Below, in pieces: positions 9,404 through 18,844 of a stretch of 64,000 nt of DNA (positions within the stretch are counted from its first letter, which is position 1; every line of letters begins with the position of its first letter). The stretch lies in NCBI RefSeq assembly GCF_002531935.1, contig NZ_NWSV01000028.1:22262-86261 (forward strand), written 5' to 3'. Made by a program: the position numbers and the translations under genes. The notes below the pieces were generated by a model. It searched no databases. It was given only the letters and a program-made list of their open reading frames with translations, and was not told the origin of the DNA. This DNA is from Rhizobium chutanense (GTDB lineage Bacteria; Pseudomonadota; Alphaproteobacteria; Rhizobiales; Rhizobiaceae).

Positions 9404-10336
9404 CTACGACGGCACAGCCATCATATCGAGGATGGCCGAGGCGACGACGACTTCGGTTCCGGCGAGGCCGACGGAGCAGAACAGCGTTATCTCCTCGGAC
9501 GATCCCCGCCCGGCCGCTTTCCCCGCAATGATGTCGGCGAGGTCGGCCATGCGATGCTCGCTGCTGGAGCCGGCCAGAAAAAAGGGCGACGCGTAGGCGC
9601 GCGCCTGTTCGGGCGAATCCGTCGCGATCACGGCTGCGGCAGCCGCTATATCCAACCCGAGTTCATGTCCGTCACGCGTTTTCGGCCCGACGGTGTTGAT
9701 ATGCACGCCGGGCTTTAAATCCCGTGCATGGATAACCGCCGTTTGGCTCGTCGTCGCGCAGATGACAATGTCGGCCTCGGCAACGGCTTCCTGAGCGCTG
9801 CCGGCAGGCTCGATATCAAGCCCCAAGGCGTTCTGCATCTCGCTTGCGAAGGCGGCGCGATTCTTCTCGTCGCGGCTATAGACGCGGGCGCGATCCAGAT
9901 TTCGAACGGCGGCGGCCGCAGCAAGCTGGGTTCGCGCTTGCGCTCCGCTGCCGAGGATTCCGATGGTCCTGGCATCGGGCGGGCTGAGATGCCGGATGGC
10001 GAGACCTCCAATCGCACCGGTTCTGAGGTTGCCGAGGCGCTCTCCGAGAACGATGCCCTTCAACCTGGCGTCGTCGGCCGACCACACCGCGACGATCTGC
10101 GAATGCTCCGCCCCCTCGAATGTTTCATAAACCCGGAAGCCCGCGAGCGGCTTCTCGCCGAGAATGCCGCCGACGGTGAAGACGAGATCGCCGCGATCGG
10201 GAAACGAGACATGATGCCGAGGCGGAGAGATTAGCCGTTTGCCCGCTCTCGCTCGAAAAGCCGTCTCGAGTGCATCGATCGCGACCGCCATCAGGTGGCT
10301 GCCGACAAGATCTTCGTCCTTCAGGATTTTCGTCAC
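9404..10336 (-). CDS. Ornithine cyclodeaminase / mu-crystallin family protein
   Basis: 310 residues with the family's NAD-binding core: IGILGSGAQARTQLAAAAAVRNLDRARVYSR and, further on, ADIVICATTSQTAVIHARDLKPGVHINTVGP. Members include ornithine cyclodeaminase, alanine dehydrogenase of the archaeal type, and various imine reductases or opine-related enzymes, so the substrate is uncertain. A GTG start at 10336 is preferred over the TTG at 10342 because GGAGG then has 7-base spacing. It converges with dapB. Confidence 0.87.
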   Translation of the reverse strand: MTKILKDEDLVGSHLMAVAIDALETAFRARAGKRLISPPRHHVSFPDRGDLVFTVGGILGEKPLAGFRVYETFEGAEHSQIVAVWSADDARLKGIVLGERLGNLRTGAIGGLAIRHLSPPDARTIGILGSGAQARTQLAAAAAVRNLDRARVYSRDEKNRAAFASEMQNALGLDIEPAGSAQEAVAEADIVICATTSQTAVIHARDLKPGVHINTVGPKTRDGHELGLDIAAAAAVIATDSPEQARAYASPFFLAGSSSEHRMADLADIIAGKAAGRGSSEEITLFCSVGLAGTEVVVASAILDMMAVPS

Positions 10337-10432
10337 GAACAAACCTCCAGCCTATCCCGGCATCCTGCAACCCCAACTCCGCTTGAGGTCAAGAGGCCTG
10401 GAAACGATACGCTGATATGTCTGCTCAGGAAA

Positions 10433-10939
10433 TTAGCCGACCAGGCGCCGCGCCATCATGACGTCATCGATCTCCCTGCCCTCCTCCAGAACCCCGCCCG
10501 GGATTCGGCCGATCTCGGCAAAGCCCTGCCGCTGATAGAACCTTATCGCCACCGGGTTCTCCGCGCTGACGAAGAGCTCCAGCTGCCGGATGCCGATATC
10601 GCTCGCGTGATCGGAAACCGCCTCCAGCAGCTTCCCGGCAAGACCCGACCCACGCAGGTGGGCGCTGACATAGACCATGACGATCGTGGCGCGATGGGCC
10701 ATTTTACTCGGCCGCTGCCGAAACAGTCCCATAATACCGACCGGGGTTCCGTCCTGGAAGGCAATGAACACCGGCTCGTCCAGACGTTTGACCCACTCCT
10801 CGTCGGTCAAAACCTCCCAATCTTCATAGCGGCTCGCAAAAGAGGATGGCTCGGCGCGCAGCGCTTCCAGACGGATCTGCCGGAAAGCGTCTACCTCGTC
10901 CGCCCGGATAAGCCTGATCGTCACGCTGCCTGGATCCAT
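10433..10939 (-). CDS. GNAT family N-acetyltransferase
   Basis: 168 residues with a complete GNAT fold: the acetyl-CoA loop VYVSAHLRGSGLAGKLLEAV (Q/RxxGxG/A type) and the C-terminal motif NPVAIRFYQRQGFAEIG. The substrate is unknown. It starts at ATG 10939 and lies 96 bp upstream of the cyclodeaminase-family gene on the same strand, so they might be co-transcribed. Confidence 0.88.
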   Translation of the reverse strand: MDPGSVTIRLIRADEVDAFRQIRLEALRAEPSSFASRYEDWEVLTDEEWVKRLDEPVFIAFQDGTPVGIMGLFRQRPSKMAHRATIVMVYVSAHLRGSGLAGKLLEAVSDHASDIGIRQLELFVSAENPVAIRFYQRQGFAEIGRIPGGVLEEGREIDDVMMARRLVG

Positions 10940-11050
10940 CGGATAGCTCCTGGGATATCTCAGGCTTTGTCATGACAGCAGGCTCCTGCCAATGCAATCG
11001 GAGACGATGACGTCGACGGCATTTCCACTGCGCCGCCCCAGGCAATCGCC

Positions 11051-11105
11051 CAAGAGAGCCTCATCCTGAAGTGCCCCGAAGGGGGCTAGAAGGACAAGGC
11101 GGGGG
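11051..11105. repeat. REP-like palindromic repeat (CCTCATCCTGA family)
   Basis: Matches the family consensus AAGAGAGCCTCATCCTGAGGTGCCCC...GGGGCCTCGAAGGACGAGGCGGG in degenerate form (AAGTGCCCCGAAGGGGGCTAGAAGGACAAGG). It lies between the GNAT gene and the low-complexity gene. Confidence 0.75.
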
Positions 11106-11113
11106 CTCTGCAA

Positions 11114-11463
11114 CTACTGTGCCGGAGTCCCCACCCGGCCACCCTTGCGGACGCCCGATTGATCTGGCGGCTGGGCCGCCGGTTGGTTTGTTGGCCGCAG
11201 GTCCCATTGATCGGGCGGCTGGACGCCCGGTTGCTTGCTCGCCGGTTCGCGCGTCGACCGCACGACCAGATTATCCGGCTGATCGGTTGACCCGGTCGCC
11301 GTTTGATCGGCTGATCCGGCCGTCGGTTCATCTGCAGATTGATCGGTCGTTTGATCGCTCGGCCTGTCCATTCTGAAGGGTGCAACCTGATGGATGACGA
11401 CGAGAAGAACTATCCCGACAACAGAGCACACCAACGCGTAGAGAACGAAATACTTCAGTGCAT
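11114..11463 (-). pseudogene. Membrane-anchored low-complexity (DQ/P/T-rich) protein, start apparently frameshifted
   Basis: On the minus strand a clear transmembrane helix (ALVCSVVGIVLLVVIHQ) is followed by about 80 residues rich in Asp-Gln, Pro, Thr and Ser with irregular repeats (SDQTTDQSADEP, SADQTATGSTDQP, PPDQ twice). The uninterrupted frame has only a TTG at 11434 as a start, inside the helix, without a ribosome-binding site. An ATG at 11463 preceded by GAGGG reads ATG-CAC-TGA; one extra C at about 11458 would turn it into MHLKYFVLYALVCSVVG, a natural membrane-anchor start. The gene is thus real but either broken or mis-sequenced by one base. It is probably a short envelope protein with a disordered periplasmic tail. 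Family unknown. Confidence 0.45.
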
Positions 11464-11821
11464 ATCCCTCGCTGATTGGCAGAGCGGCTTGAGCGGCGAT
11501 GCGAATGATATTTCGGAAATATTGAATGATACTTAGAAAAAACGCAATAGTTTTTAAGTGAATGTTAAGAATTTTGGAAAATTGCGCCAGATAGAAGGGA
11601 ACGTTATTGATGGAAATAAGGAAACAACTCCCGTATTGATCGATTTATATTGGATCTCCCGGTAAAGGCGAAACGCGCCGATGATGGTTGTCGTCGCACC
11701 AACGCCATTGGCAGGAGGCTCGGCCAAGACAGCGCCGGCGATATAGGCTAGATTGCAGTGCGCAGACGGCCAGCTTCAAGGGGAGCGAGCTCTCCAGGAT
11801 CGGCGGCAGCGAGGGGGGCGG
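11464..11821. other. Intergenic region, AT-rich divergent promoter area
   Basis: About 360 bp between the low-complexity gene (leftward) and the PLP decarboxylase (rightward). Positions 11510-11655 are AT-rich (TTTTTAAGTGAATGTTAAGAATTTTGG area) and probably hold promoters for one or both. No specific site can be assigned. The minus-strand frame stays open through here by chance. Confidence 0.35.
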
Positions 11822-13219
11822 ATGTCGGCAATTGCATCTCTGTTTCAGGAGGCTGCCCGGCTTGCGGCGGGGTTTCGGCAGGCAGCACCTCCCCGGCACG
11901 TCCCCACGCACGACTATGCTACCTCGCTTGGCTGTTTCGATGAGCCGCTGCCGGCGACCGGTTCCGATATGCTTGACGTTATCAGGCGGTTGGCGAAAGA
12001 CGCCGAACCGGGGTTGCATGCAACCACCGGCCCGCGTTTTTTCGGCTGGGTCATCGGCGGCTCCCATCCGGTCGGCGTCGCGGCCGATTTCCTCACCAGC
12101 GCCTGGGGCCAGAATGCCGGCAACCATGTCGCCGCCCCGGCCGCGGCCGCCGTCGAGACCGTTGCGGCGAGATGGCTGCTCGATCTCCTGCAACTGCCGG
12201 CCGAAAGCTCGGTCGGCTTCGTGACGGGCGCGACGGTGGCGAACTTCACCTGCCTTGCCGCCGCGCGCGGCGAGGTGCTGCGACAGGTGGGCTGGGATGC
12301 CGATGCCAACGGCCTGTTCGGCGCACCCGAAATCACCGTGCTGATCGGTGACGACGCTCACACCACGGTGTTCTCCGCGCTGCAATTCCTGGGCCTCGGG
12401 CACGATCGCGCGCTGCGCCTGCGTACCGATCCGGTAGGGCGGATAGACCCGGCCGCGCTGGCTGGCACGCTGGATACGGTCTCCGGGCCCGTCATCGCCA
12501 TTCTCCAGGCCGGGCAGATCAATACCGGCGCCTTCGACGATTTCGCCGCCATCATTCCGCTCTTGAAGGCAAAGCGTGCCTGGGTGCATGTCGACGGTGC
12601 CTTCGGCCTCTGGGCGCAGGCATCGGTAAGGACCAGCCAACTCAGCCGCGGCATCGAAGCCGCCGACAGCTGGGCGACCGACGGCCATAAATGGCTGCAG
12701 ACGCCCTATGATTGCGGCTACGCTATCGTCCGCAACGAACTCGCTCATCGCCGCGCCATGACGATCGCCGCAAGCTACCTGCCGCTCGCCGGCGAAGGCG
12801 AACGCGATCCCTCCCACTACGTGCCGGAGCTATCCAGAAGGGCTCGCGGCTTTGCCACCTGGGCGATGCTGAAACATTTCGGGCGCCAGGGTATCGCCGC
12901 CCTCATCGACCAGTGCTGCGCCTCGGCGCGTGAGGTGGCCGATCTGCTCGCCCGCGAGCCCGGCATCGCCATTCTGAACGAGGTGACGCTGAACCAGCTG
13001 ATCATCCGCTTCGGAACCGGCCTGCCCGCCGAAGACGGCGATGCCCTGACCCGAAAGACCATCGAAAGGATCCAGGCGGACGGCGCGATCTTTGCCGGCG
13101 GCGCCAAATGGCACGGCCGCGACGTGCTGCGCCTCTCCGTCACCAATTTCCAAACGACATCCGATCAGGCGCAACTCGCTGCCCACAGCATCATCGCCGC
13201 GTTCAAGAGTGTCAGCTGA
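11822..13219 (+). CDS. Pyridoxal-phosphate-dependent group II decarboxylase family protein
   Basis: 465 residues of the glutamate/aromatic/diaminobutyrate decarboxylase fold. The PLP lysine lies in the signature TDGHKWLQTPYDCG. The cofactor-binding stretch SSVGFVTGATVANFTCLAAAR and the aspartate motif WVHVDGAFGLWA are also present. The reaction is release of CO2 from an L-amino acid or, in some relatives, aldehyde-forming or transaminase-like chemistry; the substrate is not deducible. A purine-rich ribosome-binding site (GAGGGGGG) precedes the ATG at 11822. It stands alone. Confidence 0.87.
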   Translation: MSAIASLFQEAARLAAGFRQAAPPRHVPTHDYATSLGCFDEPLPATGSDMLDVIRRLAKDAEPGLHATTGPRFFGWVIGGSHPVGVAADFLTSAWGQNAGNHVAAPAAAAVETVAARWLLDLLQLPAESSVGFVTGATVANFTCLAAARGEVLRQVGWDADANGLFGAPEITVLIGDDAHTTVFSALQFLGLGHDRALRLRTDPVGRIDPAALAGTLDTVSGPVIAILQAGQINTGAFDDFAAIIPLLKAKRAWVHVDGAFGLWAQASVRTSQLSRGIEAADSWATDGHKWLQTPYDCGYAIVRNELAHRRAMTIAASYLPLAGEGERDPSHYVPELSRRARGFATWAMLKHFGRQGIAALIDQCCASAREVADLLAREPGIAILNEVTLNQLIIRFGTGLPAEDGDALTRKTIERIQADGAIFAGGAKWHGRDVLRLSVTNFQTTSDQAQLAAHSIIAAFKSVS

Positions 13220-13365
13220 GGGTGATCCGGTTCGAGTGGCTTATTGCAGCATATCCGGTCCTTTGCGTACGACGAGGGCGGGGTGGGCGTTCTTGCTCCA
13301 ATCTTCCGTAAATGCATGTTACGACCTACCCTCGCCGACCCTCTCACTCCAAAAGAGATCCAAAC

Positions 13366-13686
13366 GTGAAAAACGTCCTGTTCGTCTGCAGTCAGAACAA
13401 GCTTCGTAGCCCGACGGCGGAACAGGTTTTCGCGAGCTGGCCTGATATCGAAGTCTCCTCAGCCGGCACGAACAATGATGCCGAAAATCCGCTGTCGAGC
13501 GAGCTGATCGAATGGGCCGATATCGTCTTCGTCATGGAGAAGGCTCACCGTGCGAAAGTCCAAGGCAAGCATAGATCGGCCCTCAAGGGCAAGCGATTGA
13601 TATGCCTTCATATTCCTGATGACTACGATTTCATGGACCCGTCGCTGGTGCAACTGCTAAAGGCAAAGGTGCCTCGGCATCTCTAA
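13366..13686 (+). CDS. Small low-molecular-weight tyrosine-phosphatase-like protein
   Basis: 106 residues beginning MKNVLFVCSQNKLRSPTAEQVF. This contains the phosphatase loop C-x5-R (Cys8 to Arg14) followed by Ser, as in low-molecular-weight protein tyrosine phosphatases. It is markedly shorter than classical members (about 150 residues) and ends IPDDYDFMDPSLVQLLKAKVP, which supplies the general-acid Asp-Pro region. This matches the predicted phosphatase subgroup often annotated COG4551. GTG start at 13366 with GAGA upstream. The natural substrate is unknown. Confidence 0.8.
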   Translation: MKNVLFVCSQNKLRSPTAEQVFASWPDIEVSSAGTNNDAENPLSSELIEWADIVFVMEKAHRAKVQGKHRSALKGKRLICLHIPDDYDFMDPSLVQLLKAKVPRHL

Positions 13687-13975
13687 ACAGTCATCCGGCG
13701 TCGACCAGCCTGCGGAACGAAGCGACGATCGGCAATTTCAGACGAACGGTTACCGAGCGCAACGCGCAGCAGACAGCATCATCACGGCGTGGACAGCGCC
13801 TGCTCCGGCCGCGCATCGCAAATGAAACTGTCCGCGAGAAGCCCCGGCCATTAACGCAAATGTGGAATATTTCCTGTCGCAAGAATGAAGGTCATGACAG
13901 GCTTCGCGGGGTCCAGTATTTGGCGTGCTCTTCAGGCGCGCTGACGCACCCGGCGTTACCGCAGACGAACCGGCA

Positions 13976-14398
13976 TCATCGTCGCACTGCGACAACCGAG
14001 CTGGCGCGATACCTCGACAGTTGCACCCGGTTGGATTGATTGCCGCCGAACAGGTAGACGTACTGCCGGCGCTGGTCGATGTGATCGAAAAGGCTCACAT
14101 GAAAGCGTCTTCCGGTGCGGATCACCACAACATCCCCTCGCCTGGCGGCGCCGAAGAACACCGGCTTGCCGAACTTCTTCCAGGACACCGCCATGTTGGG
14201 ATTGGGCGGCGGTTCCCGCGAAGATCGCTTGGCGACGAAAGCCAGAAACGCTCCGCACCACGATACCCTGCGGGGGTTGATACTGAGGAAGGAGATGGAG
14301 CGTTCGTGCATGCTCTTATACTTGGATGCCGTGCCCAGCATGTCCGCCTCACAGGGCACGGCAAGCGCCGTGAGGACGATGACGAGAATAACCTTCAT
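13976..14398 (-). CDS. Exported CHAP/NlpC-P60-like peptidase (TIGR02594-type)
   Basis: 140 residues. A signal peptide (MKVILVIVLTALAVPCEA) is followed by a compact papain-like domain: catalytic cysteine in SWCGAF (Cys48), the segment ARRGDVVVIRTGR, the histidine in FHVSLFDHID, and the terminal YLFGGNQSNRV. That order (WC, GDVVV, HV, GGNQS) is the pattern of the TIGR02594 family, thought to cleave peptidoglycan peptides. The reading frame is open upstream, but only the start at 14398 gives a proper signal peptide. The likely location is the periplasm. Confidence 0.78.
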   Translation of the reverse strand: MKVILVIVLTALAVPCEADMLGTASKYKSMHERSISFLSINPRRVSWCGAFLAFVAKRSSREPPPNPNMAVSWKKFGKPVFFGAARRGDVVVIRTGRRFHVSLFDHIDQRRQYVYLFGGNQSNRVQLSRYRASSVVAVRR

Positions 14399-15135
14399 AG
14401 TTACCCACCATTGCTTGGTATAATGTTGAATTACAGAAATGTGGCCAAGAATAAAACAAGCGCGGCAACGTAAATGCCAATTATGGCGTGATTTAGAAAC
14501 AACTGATACTGGCATCTTGGTGGCGGGAATCTGGCCAAAAGGAGGCGCGAACGACATCAGGAGGAGCTTCACTTGCCGCCGGAAACGACCCATCGCAAAC
14601 CCCGCAAAAGACAGGCTTTGCAGGCACGAAAGGCTGGAGCTTCATAATCCGCTCCAGCTTCGCTGAGAGGAGATGGAGCGCGCCCGCAAGTGCTTGAGCG
14701 GCAAGACCATTCGCCAGGCGTTGACGTCAGTGCGCGATCCCGGGCCGTCACCTGTACGAGCTATATTTCAGAAGGCCGAAAATAATACTTAGGCGCAGCA
14801 GGAAATACACTGCGATCGCCGCATTCGCCAGCGACGACGACGGGGATCACCCCTGTCGCTTGTGGACGTAACCGCAGGCAACGCCCAGGGCGGCACCGCA
14901 ACCGTGCGGTTGTACCGGTTGGGCTGGCTTGTGACCGGACATGATCAGCGGCACGCACCCTGCGACCGGAAGTGCTGCGGCGAAAACAGGAGCGTCGAGC
15001 AGTTCGCAATGCCATCCTCGCGCTCACCGCGCATGTTTCCCCTCTCCAAAAAAATCGCGCCCGCATTAATTTACTTGCCGTTCTGCAATGCGGCATATGT
15101 TTGTGTTCATGGCCAAGTGGCATGAGCGGGGAACC
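14399..15135. other. Long intergenic region upstream of kup
   Basis: About 740 bp without an intact gene. It contains a perfect 8-bp hairpin GCTGGAGC/GCTCCAGC (14633-14640 and 14651-14658) and, on the minus strand, the lipoprotein-like remnant described separately. The rest (14660-14760 and 15035-15135) would hold the kup promoter, but no convincing hexamers are visible. Confidence 0.45.
14761..15034 (-). pseudogene. Possible frameshifted lipoprotein gene
   Basis: On the minus strand a strong ribosome-binding site (GGAGAGGGGAAAC) precedes an ATG at 15034 whose frame ends after 29 codons. Adding one T to the T-run at 14983-14986 changes the continuation to STLLFFAAALPVAGCVPLIMSG, a signal peptide with a lipobox-like LPVAGC. 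That second frame stops after VHKRQG. The overlapping third frame continues GVIPVVVAGECGD and ends at 14761. Two indels would be needed for one full protein, so this is most likely a decayed gene; chance cannot be excluded. No family recognised. Confidence 0.28.
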
Positions 15136-17037
15136 ATGACGTCAAAACATGCAGACAACAGGGGTGAAGGTGCCGGCCGAAAGGGCTTTATCGGACTGGT
15201 CGTCGGCGCGATCGGCGTCGTCTACGGCGATATCGGCACCAGCCCGCTCTATGCCTTTCGCGAGGCGCTGAGACCCTTTGCCGCCGATGGCGTACACGAG
15301 GCCGAGATCATCGGTCTCATTGCGCTGATGGTGTGGACGCTGACGATCATCGTGACCTTCAAATATGTGCTGTTCCTGCTGCGGGCAGACAATGACGGCG
15401 AAGGCGGCGCGCTTTCGCTTCTCGCCCTCCTGATGAAGAAGATGGGGCGAAATGTGCCGGTGCTGTTCTTCGCCGGCCTGATCGGCGCAGCCCTCTTCAT
15501 CGGCGATGCGATGATCACGCCTGCCCTGTCCGTCATGTCGGCGCTCGAAGGCCTGAAATTGGTGACGCCCGCCTTTGCCGAATACGTCCCGCTTGCGTCG
15601 GCGGCGATCATGATCGTTCTGTTTGCGGTCCAGTCGAGGGGAACTGCCGCCGTCTCGATGTTTTTCGGGCCGATCACGGTGTTGTGGTTTCTGGCCATGG
15701 CGGCGGGCGGTCTGATCCATATCGGCGATGACTGGAGGATTCTGGCCGCTCTCAATCCGATCAATGCGTTCCTGTTCCTGACCCATGCCGGCAGCGTCGG
15801 CCTCATCGTGCTCGGCGCCGTCTTTCTGACTGTCACCGGCTGCGAAGCGCTCTATGCCGACCTCGGGCATTTCGGCCGCCGCCCGATCCAGACGGCATGG
15901 TTCGTGCTCGTCTTTCCGGCGCTGCTCTTGAACTACCTTGGGCAAGGGGCGCTCGTTCTCGCCCACCCCGAAACGGCCGGCAACCCGTTCTTCCTGATGT
16001 ATCCCGACTGGGCCCTGCTGCCGGTGGTTCTCCTGGCGACGATGGCAACGATCATCGCCAGCCAGGCAGTGATAACCGGCGCATTTTCGCTATCCCGCTC
16101 GGCGGTTCACCTCGGCTTCCTGCCGCGGCTCAGGATCAAGTTCACCTCGGAGACCAACACCGGCCAGATCTACGTGCCGGCCGTCAATCTTCTCCTGCTG
16201 GTCGGCGTCTTGATGCTGATCTTTTCCTTCGGCGACTCCGAGTCGCTGGCGACCGCCTACGGCATCTCGGTGACCGGAACCATGGTCATCTCGACGATGC
16301 TGGTCTTCCAGTTCCTTCGGGTCGTCTGGGGCTACTCCCTGGTGCTCGCCGCCGCCTGGCTATTGCCGCTCTTTACCATCGAAGTCATGTTCCTGGCGGC
16401 CAATCTCTTGAAGATCTACGATGGCGGCTGGGTTCCGGTCGCCCTTGCGCTGGCGATCATGATGCTGATGTGGACGTGGACCCGAGGGCAGGCCTATCTG
16501 AAGAGGGTGCGGGCCAACAACGAGATCCCGCTCGATTCCTTCATCAGGTCGATCGAACGAAAATCGGACCATTCGCCGGTCACCGTTCCGGGAACGGCAG
16601 TCTTCCTGACGAGCGTCCCGGATCGGACGCCGAGTGTTCTGCTTCACAATCTCAAGCACAACCACGTGCTCCACGAACAGAACATCATCCTGACTGTCTG
16701 GACCGAAGACGAACCTTACGTCCCCGATATCAGGCGCATCAGGATCAGCCAGCTTTCGCCGCGCTTCGTGCGCCTTGATATCAGCTTCGGCTTCATGGAC
16801 GACCCTGATGTCACCAAGGCTCTGGCTCTCTGCAGAGAAGGAGGCTTCAAGTTCGAGATTATGAGGACCTCCTTCTATCTCGGCCGCAGAAATCTCGTCA
16901 GGACGCCGAACACCGGGCTGCCCGGCTGGCAGGAGCGCATATTCATGGGGTTGGAAGGGCTTGCAATCGATCCTTCCGATTACTTCAACCTGCCGTCAAA
17001 CCGCGTCGTCGAACTCGGTGAACAGATTGCCATTTGA
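15136..17037 (+). CDS. kup: Low-affinity potassium uptake protein Kup
   Basis: A 633-residue K+/H+ symporter of the KUP/HAK/KT family in the inner membrane. The family signature GVVYGDIGTSPLYAFREAL sits in the first helix, followed by about twelve hydrophobic helices and a cytoplasmic C-terminal domain from about residue 460. Length fits E. coli Kup (622). The start at 15136 is preferred to the upstream frame extension because GGGGA lies 4-8 bases before it and it removes an unrelated N-terminal tail. Rhizobia usually carry more than one kup. It converges on a Na+/H+ antiporter gene with 19 bp between stops, so the two cation transporters form a tail-to-tail pair. Confidence 0.94.
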   Translation: MTSKHADNRGEGAGRKGFIGLVVGAIGVVYGDIGTSPLYAFREALRPFAADGVHEAEIIGLIALMVWTLTIIVTFKYVLFLLRADNDGEGGALSLLALLMKKMGRNVPVLFFAGLIGAALFIGDAMITPALSVMSALEGLKLVTPAFAEYVPLASAAIMIVLFAVQSRGTAAVSMFFGPITVLWFLAMAAGGLIHIGDDWRILAALNPINAFLFLTHAGSVGLIVLGAVFLTVTGCEALYADLGHFGRRPIQTAWFVLVFPALLLNYLGQGALVLAHPETAGNPFFLMYPDWALLPVVLLATMATIIASQAVITGAFSLSRSAVHLGFLPRLRIKFTSETNTGQIYVPAVNLLLLVGVLMLIFSFGDSESLATAYGISVTGTMVISTMLVFQFLRVVWGYSLVLAAAWLLPLFTIEVMFLAANLLKIYDGGWVPVALALAIMMLMWTWTRGQAYLKRVRANNEIPLDSFIRSIERKSDHSPVTVPGTAVFLTSVPDRTPSVLLHNLKHNHVLHEQNIILTVWTEDEPYVPDIRRIRISQLSPRFVRLDISFGFMDDPDVTKALALCREGGFKFEIMRTSFYLGRRNLVRTPNTGLPGWQERIFMGLEGLAIDPSDYFNLPSNRVVELGEQIAI

Positions 17038-17056
17038 AGCATGACGGCGCTGCCCC

Positions 17057-18637
17057 TCAGGCCTTGGCCGAGATCGCGCTCAGTTCCTCCAGATCGAGAT
17101 CCCGTTCCAGTTCGTCCAACGTCTCGTCGTCGATGTCGCCGGCGCGGTGGAGGCGGATGAGTTCCCGGCGCCCTGATGCGACCGCTTCGAGAACGACGTC
17201 GAAATGCGCATGCAGGATCGGCACATAGTGCTCGGTTCTCTCGGCATAGTCGACAATCGCGGTCGCCCGGCGCTGGTAGCGCTCCAGCAATTGCGGGTGG
17301 ATGAGCTTTCCCTCCGCGTCATAGGCCAGGTTTTGGACGATCCCGAACTGCACCTGTGCCATGGCGGCTTCGGCCTGGCTCATGCTGAGGCGCGCTTTTT
17401 CCGTCTCCGGCGCCAGCCGCGCCCAGGCGATCACCCGCCCCAATGTCGTGCCCTGCACCAGCACGGTTCCAAGAATGACGGCAAAGGAAGTGACGAGGAT
17501 GAAGTCACGGCCCGGAAATCCTTCGGGCAGGCTGAGCGCCAGCGCCAGCGTGACCACGCCGCGCACGCCCGCCCAGCTGAGCACGGTCGCACCGCCGGCG
17601 CCAAGCGGCTGGGCGCGGGTGCCCCCCAAGGCAGCACAGAACCGGATGGCGAGATCGGAGGCGAAGATCCAGGCAAAACGCGCGACCACCAGCGTGATGA
17701 GGATCGCCAGCATCGGCAGTCCCATGGTCGCGATCACGGTGGTAAGGCCGCCGCCGCGTTCGACGACATCCCGGAGCGACAGGCCGATCAATGTGAAGAC
17801 CGCAGCCTCCATCAGGAAGATCATCACCGTCCAGAACGACGTGCCTCGCATGCGTGTTGCGGCTGAAAATACGGTGTGCTGGTGCCAGGAGGCGATCAAA
17901 CCCGTGGTCACGGTGGCGATGACGCCGGAAACATGCAGCAGCTCGCCGAGCAGATAGGAAATCCAGCCGAGCAATACGGTGGCTGCGATGATGAGATAGT
18001 CGTCGCCGAGATGCCGGATGAGTTTGACCCACGCCGCTCCGACAATGATACCGACGATGGCGCCGCCCAGCGCCAGCACGAAGAAATTGCCAACCGCTTC
18101 CCCCGCGCTGAAGGCGCCTGTTGCAGCGGCGGCAACGGCAAAACGGAAGAGAACCAGGCCGCTCGCATCATTGAGCAGGCTCTCGCCTTCCAGCAGAATC
18201 TGCAGCCGCCGTGGCAGCCTGACGCGCTCCAGCACGGCGCGCGCCGAAACCGCGTCCGGCGGCGCAACGATCGCGCCCAGCGCCGCGCAGGCGGCCCAGG
18301 GGAGCGACGGAAAGATAAGATGGGCGACAACGGCCACGACGGCGCAGGTGAACAACACCGCGCCGACGGCGAGCGAGGCGATGCCGATCATGTGGCGTCT
18401 CAAGCGCGCCAGCGCGATGGACCAGGCGCCATCCATCAACAGCGGCGGCAGGAAGATGACCAGCACCAGCTCGGGATCGACGGATATTGCCGGCAGTCCC
18501 GGCACAAACGCCAGCAAGGCGCCGCCGGTCAGCAACGCGACGGACGGCGGCAGCCCAAGCCTGTGGGCGGCATAATGCAGCGCGATGATCGCGAGAAACA
18601 TCGCGATGACAAGCTCGAATAAATGGGTTGGTTCCAT
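17057..18637 (-). CDS. CPA1 family Na+/H+ antiporter (NhaP/YjcE type)
   Basis: 526 residues with about twelve transmembrane helices. The cation:proton antiporter-1 motifs are visible: an N-terminal FLPPLLMDGAWS segment and the transport core GAIVAPPDAVSARAVLERVRLPRR followed by LEGESLLNDASGLVLFR, where the Asp residues carry ions. A long C-terminal cytoplasmic extension (about residues 410-526) is charged and may be regulatory. It would export Na+ (or K+) in exchange for protons for pH and salt tolerance. It lies tail-to-tail with kup. Confidence 0.92.
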   Translation of the reverse strand: MEPTHLFELVIAMFLAIIALHYAAHRLGLPPSVALLTGGALLAFVPGLPAISVDPELVLVIFLPPLLMDGAWSIALARLRRHMIGIASLAVGAVLFTCAVVAVVAHLIFPSLPWAACAALGAIVAPPDAVSARAVLERVRLPRRLQILLEGESLLNDASGLVLFRFAVAAAATGAFSAGEAVGNFFVLALGGAIVGIIVGAAWVKLIRHLGDDYLIIAATVLLGWISYLLGELLHVSGVIATVTTGLIASWHQHTVFSAATRMRGTSFWTVMIFLMEAAVFTLIGLSLRDVVERGGGLTTVIATMGLPMLAILITLVVARFAWIFASDLAIRFCAALGGTRAQPLGAGGATVLSWAGVRGVVTLALALSLPEGFPGRDFILVTSFAVILGTVLVQGTTLGRVIAWARLAPETEKARLSMSQAEAAMAQVQFGIVQNLAYDAEGKLIHPQLLERYQRRATAIVDYAERTEHYVPILHAHFDVVLEAVASGRRELIRLHRAGDIDDETLDELERDLDLEELSAISAKA

Positions 18638-18844
18638 GTGCCCTGCCCCGGCTCAGCAAACGAATGTCGGACGCCTGCTGCAAAGAATTACCGCGACCTT
18701 GCGCATCTGAAAAGACGCGTCGCGCTTTCGAGTTCTCGCCGGATCGAGACCCCGGTTCTCGCTGCCATCGATCATTACCTGGATTTAATTGGAGTTTCCT
18801 GCGCATCTTCCTTACATCAGGCGCCTTGAGGCAAAGGAAGACCC

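Noticed and set aside
11071..11376. Plus-strand 101-codon frame over the DQ-repeat region
   Set aside because: Frame starts inside a REP-like repeat and lacks a ribosome-binding site. The minus strand has the transmembrane helix and a coherent composition.
14862..15125. Plus-strand 87-codon frame before kup
   Set aside because: No ribosome-binding site, no hydrophobic or domain pattern, and it runs into the kup translation start region.
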